Shown here: positions 58,190-64,000 of the stretch, piece after piece
Layout: each line of letters opens with the position of its first letter
How positions within the stretch are numbered: position 1 is the first letter of the stretch
Notes under the pieces: model-generated
The model's database searches: none
What the model saw: the letters and a program-made list of their open reading frames with translations, nothing else
What the model was told of the DNA's origin: nothing
Source of the DNA: Sarcophilus harrisii
Taxonomy: Eukaryota; Chordata; Mammalia; Dasyuromorphia; Dasyuridae
Length of the DNA stretch: 64,000 bases
NCBI RefSeq assembly: GCF_902635505.1
Contig: NC_045428.1
Span: 225,944,107-226,008,106, forward strand
Direction of reading: 5' to 3'
Made by a program: the position numbers and the translations under genes

Positions 58190-58494
58190 TATCTTTAATG
58201 AAAGGTAATGATGAACACAAGATAAGCCTGTTGTATTCTGGGTGAAAACCTCAAAAATATTGCATCCATTTTGGGGAAAGATGTTGGGGAAGTGGAGTAA
58301 AAGGGTATATTTTTATTTCAATATTTAATTTCTTTGGGTTTGTGTTACATCCTGAGAGATTATCTATGAAAATTTTTTCCCTAATTTTCTGCAGTCCTTC
58401 TATTTTTGTCTACATAGGTTTTATTTATATAAAGAATTTAATTTAAAGTAATTACTATGAGATTTAAATTGGTTTTTGTTGTTGTTGCTTCTAA
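58190..58494. other. Downstream of gene B, probable 3' UTR
   Basis: No AATAAA was found in this stretch; a weak AGTAAA variant lies near 58298. No repeat recognised. Confidence 0.3.
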
Positions 58495-58690
58495 TATATT
58501 CTTTTTAAACTGGGAGCTCTTGAAGCTTGGATATAATATTCCCATAAATTTTCTTCCTATGATCCCTTTCAGGTGGTGATCAGTAGTTTTGTCCTCTCTC
58601 AGATTTGGCCTCTTGTTTTAGAACTTGACAACAATTTTCCTTGATAGTTTCGTATGAGTGTCATGAGCTTCCCTTGTCCAATTCTAGTTT
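58495..58690 (-). mobile_element. L1/half-L1 ORF1 fragment, antisense
   Basis: AACTGGGAGCTCTTGAAGC to CCCTTTCAGGTGGTGATCAG parallels the ORF1 segment at 59945-60035. Confidence 0.5.
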
Positions 58691-58694
58691 TTTT

Positions 58695-61055
58695 TTTAAA
58701 AAAATTTTTTAATTAAAAAAAGAAACAAAACAGAAAACCAAAACAAAACAAAACAAAACACAGCACTGTCATTATTCCAGTAGAACATCAGGGAAAATCC
58801 AAAATAATTATTACCAGTTTAAGATTCAAAATATAAAAGAATAAATTACTAGTTCAAGATATATAAATTATATTCATGAGTGTCCATCTTTTCTATGTTT
58901 CCTTCTAGATTGTTCTTTTGTTCTCTGCTGTATACTTTTTTTACTTTTATTTCATCTCCCCCATTCCCTCATACAGGCAATAATTAATCACAGATATATT
59001 TATATATACACTTATACATATACTCACATACATATATATATATAGAGACACACACACCCATTTATCCATATATAAACATGAATACAAAATATTAGTATGG
59101 CTAACATAAATTTCTTTCTTGATTGAATCTTTAAATTTGACTTTGTCCAAGATCAGTGACTACTGGTCATACTTTTTTTTTCTAATAAATTCTACTCTTG
59201 ATCCTTTTTGTACTGTTTATGTATATCTCTCCTTTCCTATTCCTGCTAACTCTTCTACCCTGTTTCTGCTCCTTAATCTCCCCACTCGAGGATTCCTCCC
59301 TTGTCTTCTTCCTTTACCCTTTACTTCCCCGTGTGCCCATCCCTCCCCCTTATTTCTTCACAGATTTTGGAGGAAGCTATACCCTTCCTGATATATATGT
59401 AGCTATTCCCAATGTGAGCAGGTTTTCAGAACTACTAACTCTCCTCCCCACCTTTGATGCCTCTGTGTCCTTTTTCTGAATCTCATTTGTATGACATAAT
59501 TATTATTTTTACCTTTTCTTAGGCAGTTTTGATTTTTAGAGTCAGATCACACTCAACTCTACCCCAATCTTTCTTTTGAATTACCCAACTGCTATAGTCA
59601 ATTTTAAATATATGGTACACATTTCCATGTAATAAACACAATTTGTACATATTAAATTCCTTGAAATTGATCTTTAATATTGATTCTTATATGTTAAATT
59701 TGCTGCTGAATTTGGGTTTCGTTGAAAGTCCTGTAAAACTGCAAGTTCATTGAATGTCCATTTCTTTTCCTTCAATTATTATGGATAATTTTGTAGGATA
59801 TGATATTATTGGCCACAGGCCTACTTCTTTTGATTGTCAATATATGATTCCAGGACCTGTGGTGTTTTATTGTGGTTACTGATAAGTCCTATACAATTCT
59901 AATTGTAGCTCCAGCATATCTGAATTTTTTTTTTTCTTTGCTTGATTCTTACAAAATTTTCTCTTTGATTTGAGGGTTTGAAATTTGGCAATGCTATTCT
60001 TCTGTGTTTTCCACAAAGGATCTCTTTCAGGTGGTGATCTTAAAATTTCTACTTTCCCCTCCTTTTCTATCATTCCAGGACAATTTTCTTGGATTATTTC
60101 TTGCATTATTATGTCAAGCTTCTTTTTTTTCAGTCCCAACTTTCAGGTAATGCAATTATTCTTATATTTTCTCTTCATCTGTTCTCTAGATCTGTCATTT
60201 TTCTTTTATATTCTACATTGTTCTATTTTCGCATTCTTTTTGTTATTTCCTGATCTTTTATAGCTTCATTGGCTTCCTTGCTCAATTCTAATTTTTCAAA
60301 TTTCAAAAATTTGTCTTTAAGACTCTGCATCTTTTTCTAGTTGGCTAACTTTTTTATGTAACTTTTTTTTTGAGCTTTTTCCCAAAGTCTCTTATTTGAT
60401 TTTTAAATTCTTTTTTGAATAAATACTCTCTGGGCAGGGAGCCATTTCACATTACTCTTTGGAGAAACAGCTTTTTTTTACTTCAGTGTCCTCCTCTGCA
60501 GATGAACCTTGGTCTTCCCTAGTCCCACAGTAAGTTTCTGTGGTTGAGTTCTCCTTTGCAGACTTTTTTAAAATTTATAAATATTAGCGTAAGCACCTCT
60601 AGTGGCAGGTGAGGGAGATAGTGCTTCTAGCTTTCTTTCAGCTCTTCCCTCTGACCAGGAACCCCAAGTTCCGTTAAGTGCCGGCTCCTTCTCCCTTTGG
60701 GGGCGGGGCATCTCTGCAGCACAGCTGGGCCTAGGTTCCTAATCAGCCGGAAGTTCTCCCAGTCTTCCCCGATTCAGACCTTCCCCTCCTCCCCAGCTCT
60801 TCAAGCTGCCAGGAGGTGAAGGTTTCTGTGGTTCCAGATGGAGCTCCAGCCAAATTCAGCTGGCCCCCAAATACCGACTTGGCTAGTGGGGAGCTAGCCT
60901 GCAGGTATCTGTACCTCACACTATTAACTCCTGTTTTCTTCAGGCCTTCTGCCCCATTCTGCCCCAAGTCTTGTGCTTCACTAGTCTTTGTCCTGAGGCA
61001 CAAATTTATTCTGTTTGTGGGAAAATCTGGAGAGCTTGAAATGTACTGACCATGT
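58695..61055 (-). mobile_element. Half-L1 (HAL1-like) element, copy 2
   Basis: On the minus strand: a GC-richer 5' region at 60600-61055, then an ORF1-like stretch where 59876-60139 reads IIMQEIIQENCPGMIEKEG followed by RSPPERDP, the layout of the L1 ORF1 RNA-binding domain. A non-coding 3' region with a TA/CA patch follows and ends at an A/T tail near 58700. There is no ORF2. It has the same plan as 28690-30985. Several stops break ORF1, so it is probably inactive. Confidence 0.62.
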
Positions 61056-61069
61056 TCTGTGAGCAAAGC

Positions 61070-61660
61070 GGAACTGCCTTATCCAGAAGATGCACAAAGT
61101 TAGAGAAGCCCCTGCTGTCTTGTGCCCCTCTTGCACTCGCCCTGGTCTGATCAGCCAGTCAGTCACTAACTTGTCTCTAACTCACAGATGTCCTTTTGGT
61201 CCTTTTCAAGAACCAACCAACCACCAGATGGTCTTCCCTCTTGGGGTGTCTTCCCCCTCATTAGCTGCAAATCCCATCAGGAATTTAGTTCACATCTTTC
61301 TCCTTGTTAATCAATAAACTCCCTTTTGGAACTTACCCCACAGCCAACAATAAGCTAATTCTTTGATTTGGAGATGGTCTAAGGGCCAGGGGTCCTCAAA
61401 CTTTTTAAACAGGGGGCCAGTTCACTGTCCCTCGGACTGTTGGAGGGCCGGACTATAGTAAAAACAAAAACTTTGTTTTGTAGGCCTTTAAAAAAACTTC
61501 ATAGCCCTGGGTGAGGGGGATAATCATCCTCAGCTGCCGCATCTGGCCAGTGGGCCGTAGTTTGAGGACCCCTGGTCCTAAGCCTACAAATTCTCTCAAC
61601 ACCAGCAGAACCCCCAATATATTTTGGGGGTTCAAGCCCTGCACCCCACCACTTCCAAGA
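61070..61660 (+). mobile_element. LTR-like fossil with a nested MITE
   Basis: An AATAAA followed by CTCCCTTTTGGAAC at about 61312-61330 and a later TTTTGGGGGTTCAAGCCC stretch give the general look of the end of a retroviral LTR and its leader. A hAT-type MITE lies inside it. Family, age and ends are uncertain; no intact internal genes seen. Confidence 0.35.
61386..61577. mobile_element. hAT-type MITE (OposCharlie-like)
   Basis: About 190 bp. The left end CCAGGGGTCCTCAAACT is the reverse complement of the right end AGTTTGAGGACCCCTGG. The interior contains GGAGGGCCGGACTATAGTAA and CAGCTGCCGCATCTGGCC, which I recall from the OC1/OposCharlie family of marsupial hAT transposons. Flanks share CTAAG only, so the 8-bp target duplication is eroded or misplaced. 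Confidence 0.7.
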
Positions 61661-61929
61661 ACTTTTTTTGTGCTAGGGATTATTTAATGTTTCTTATTAA
61701 AAAAGGAGAGGCTATTGAAGCTCCATTATGTGCCTCTAAATATGAACCCATATTGTTGAATGTTAGATTAGATTCTAATCTTGATTTGAAGAAAATAAAA
61801 TTAGAAAATGGCACAGTAGGTCAGAAAACTCTTCTTCATCCCCATAGTAACATCTGTGGTGGGATTTTTTTTCTCCTTTATTTACTTATTTTTGTTTTGA
61901 GCACTAATAGTTGGAGTCCTGAGGAATAG
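61661..61929. other. Unassigned block after the LTR-like fossil
   Basis: A 101-codon plus-strand frame at 61624-61929 has no domain I recognise. It could be part of the fossil element; not called as a gene. Confidence 0.3.
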
Positions 61930-62340
61930 GGAAATGATACCTCAAGCCCCAGGTTAGTCTTACTGTTATTTTCTGAGCTCTCTCCCTTCCACTCCTAAGC
62001 TATGGCTGGGTCTGCTGTCGGGTAAACAGTCTCTTTTCCTGCACTCCTTCCGGGAGCTGCAAAACTACAGCTGTCCTTTGTGGTCTGGGACTGAATCCAA
62101 GGATTCTGCACCCCTGCAAGTGCCCGCAGCCAAGCAGGGTCCCAGGCCCTCACTCAATACTCACCAGGTGGATGCAAACTCCTACACTAGAGGTCCCATC
62201 TTTTCTGGCTTCTTTTCATATTCTCTCAGGAGGATAACTGCTTTTATTTCTGCTGCTCTAAGGGGCTGTTGTTTTTGTGGGTGTGGAAGAAATCTGGAGA
62301 GCCAAAAGTTTTCTGAGATACTCTGCCATTTTCTAACTTT
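61930..62340 (-). mobile_element. L1 5' UTR-like promoter fragment, antisense
   Basis: Reversed, it begins AAAATGGCAGAGTATCTCAG, like the start of L1-type 5' UTRs, and is GC-richer than its surroundings. The ends of the half-L1 copies at 30985 and 61055 look similar (CTGGAGAGC and GGAGAGCTTGAA). Confidence 0.45.
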
Positions 62341-62399
62341 GTTTTCCTTAAATCAAGATCAGAACCTAATTTAACATTCAACAAACTGCCACTAACCAG

Positions 62400-64000
62400 G
62401 AGTCAACATTATTATCGATATTTCAGTTAAATACATACATATAATTATAATATTTCATATAAATACAATTATAATATTTCAGTGTAAGGGAGCACAAAAC
62501 TTTCAGAGTAACTATTTAAAAGCCTTCTCTATGTGGTTTCTCTGACCCCTTCTTCCTGGTCTCCTTTGCTGACTCCAAGTGTTTCCTAAGCCTCCTCACT
62601 AGGTCTTTTTTTCCCCCTATCTTTATACTGTTTCATTTGGTGAGTTCACTGACAGTTGCAACTATCACTTCTTGATAGGAAAGTCTCATTAATCTATACA
62701 CCTTATCTTTGTCCTGTTCCTCTACCCACCCTTCTATACCCACCTTATCTTATAATTTTCCTCTTATTTTTTGTTTTTTTCTGAAGTCTCTCATTACATG
62801 ACTGCTGCTTGATTTTTTTTCCTCTGTAGTTACCAGTAATGAAAATATAAACAAGGTTAATACTACTAGGATTTACTTAGATGAGGAAATAAGAGTAAAA
62901 TGTCAACATAACAAAAATGTAATACAGCTAACAGTTAATGACCAGGAAATTAAAATAAAAAATTTTGAAAACTTGGTTTGTTAAACTGGCAAAAACAATT
63001 ATGAAACCCTAAAGCAGGAAAATTAGCATATTCTACCAGTAGCAAGGACAACTGCCTTAACTTTCTGAAGAGCAATCCAGCAACATGTTATGAGAACTAT
63101 AAAGCTGCTGAGCCAGTTTATTTTCTTCATTTGAGGGAAATATTTTCTTTTGGCCTAGAATTTCAATTTCATTGGTATAGTGAACTCCTTTGAGGAAAAT
63201 ACTTCTATTAATGCAAGAAGCAATTTATTGTCTTGGAGAGTTACTTGGATTCTAACTCATATAGAAGAGGTCACTCATTAATCCACAATAAGGTTCCCTC
63301 CTACATATTCACTTTGTTTTAAAATGTAACAATATGTTTTATTTTGCTAAATACTTTCCAATAAGATTTTAATCTTATTTATGCTGATATTAAGACACCT
63401 CTTGTCTAGAACAATGGGAGATTAAATGATTTATTCAAGGTAACCCAATCGGTATGTCTGAGATTAAATTTTAACTCTGGTCTTCCTGACTTCCAGATCA
63501 GAACTCTAGCTGATTCCCTGGCACTGCCTCTTTCCTTTTTGGGAAATACTGGTATCTAAAGGAGTGAAGGAAAGGAATGGAAGTAATTTAGAATCAAATG
63601 AATATTAGTCTTCTTTATAACACTAAGAAGCTGGAAACAATACAAATGTTTAACAATAGGGAAATGGCTAAGCAAATTATAGCATACATACTTTTCTTGC
63701 TAGTATACATTGTGGAATACCTTTTATTACTAAATATATGTACTGAAAATGTGTATATGAAATAGTACAAAGTATATATAGTGGCTAAAAGGATATTAAA
63801 ATATACATTTATAACGTACATTAATGTCCCAAGATAGCTTAAATTCACAATGATAATAAATAATAAATGCCTACAACCCATGAGTCTTAAAATAGAAGGC
63901 ACTGAATGAAGTAATAAAATTCAGTTTAGCATGTTGGAATGATACAAATAAAGTGATTAAAATGTCCAATGAAGTGATTAAAATGTCCATATCATTTTAA
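62400..64000. other. Old LINE and SINE remnants, no gene
   Basis: 62960-63120 and 63590-63830 resemble very old L1 ORF2 (translation KKLETIQMFNNREMAKQII near 63625). 63390-63535 is MIR-like (TTTAACTCTGGTCTTCCTGA). The last bases repeat AAGTGATTAAAATGTCCA twice near 63950-63990. No gene supported. Confidence 0.4.

Noticed and set aside
58690-61055. Host gene with coiled-coil protein on the minus strand
   Set aside because: The coiled-coil frames recur in a second copy at 29.8-30.2 kb with the same flanks and match the L1 ORF1 plan, so they are transposon remnants.

Overview
The window looks like nuclear DNA of a marsupial mammal. It is AT-rich with two CpG-rich patches. It is packed with mammal-type L1 LINE fragments, CORE-SINEs (MIR-like and a tRNA-headed MAR1-like family), L2 remnants and ORF1-only 'half-L1' elements. 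The only genes I can support have vertebrate intron-exon structure with GT-AG introns. The marsupial call rests on repeat style recalled from memory, not on a search; it may be an Australian (dasyurid-like) species, but I cannot prove that.

Genes. Two tandem plus-strand paralogues encode inosine-uridine-preferring nucleoside hydrolase-like proteins. Gene A has coding exons at 12466-12657, 13797-13973, 15413-15524, 18753-18889 and 20211-20561. Gene B has them at 48931-49122, 53375-53551, 53805-53916, 56775-56911 and 57836-58186. Each predicts exactly 322 residues with the same exon lengths and intron phases (0,0,1,0). By eye the proteins are about 67% identical. Both keep the N-terminal Asp cluster that binds calcium and the ribose, but both lack the two active-site histidines of protozoan group I enzymes. 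At the second of these sites gene A has Cys and gene B has Ser. As I recall, placental mammals lack this enzyme family, so a duplicated, apparently intact pair is the main biological interest here.

Regulation. A CpG island (about 11340-12110) with NRF1-, CRE-, E-box- and Sp1-like sites lies just upstream of gene A, directly after a 19-unit minisatellite with higher-order structure (9961-11078). A smaller CpG-rich patch (44150-44480) lies 4.5 kb upstream of gene B's first coding exon and is its best promoter candidate.

Layout. 1-9.1 kb: L1 pieces, a nested old L1 carcass, SINEs, and an 89-bp AT-rich tandem array inside an L2 tail. 9.1-12.3 kb: short inverted-repeat element, minisatellite, CpG island. 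12.4-20.6 kb: gene A, with LINE and SINE pieces in its introns. 20.6-44 kb: intergenic repeats, including a clean 1.74-kb L1 and half-L1 copies. 44-58.2 kb: CpG patch and gene B; its introns hold an L1 with a probable 3' transduction and a 36-bp perfect hairpin. 58.2-64 kb: a second long half-L1, an LTR-like fossil carrying a hAT-type MITE, L1 promoter-like sequence and old repeats. I saw no tRNA, rRNA or CRISPR.
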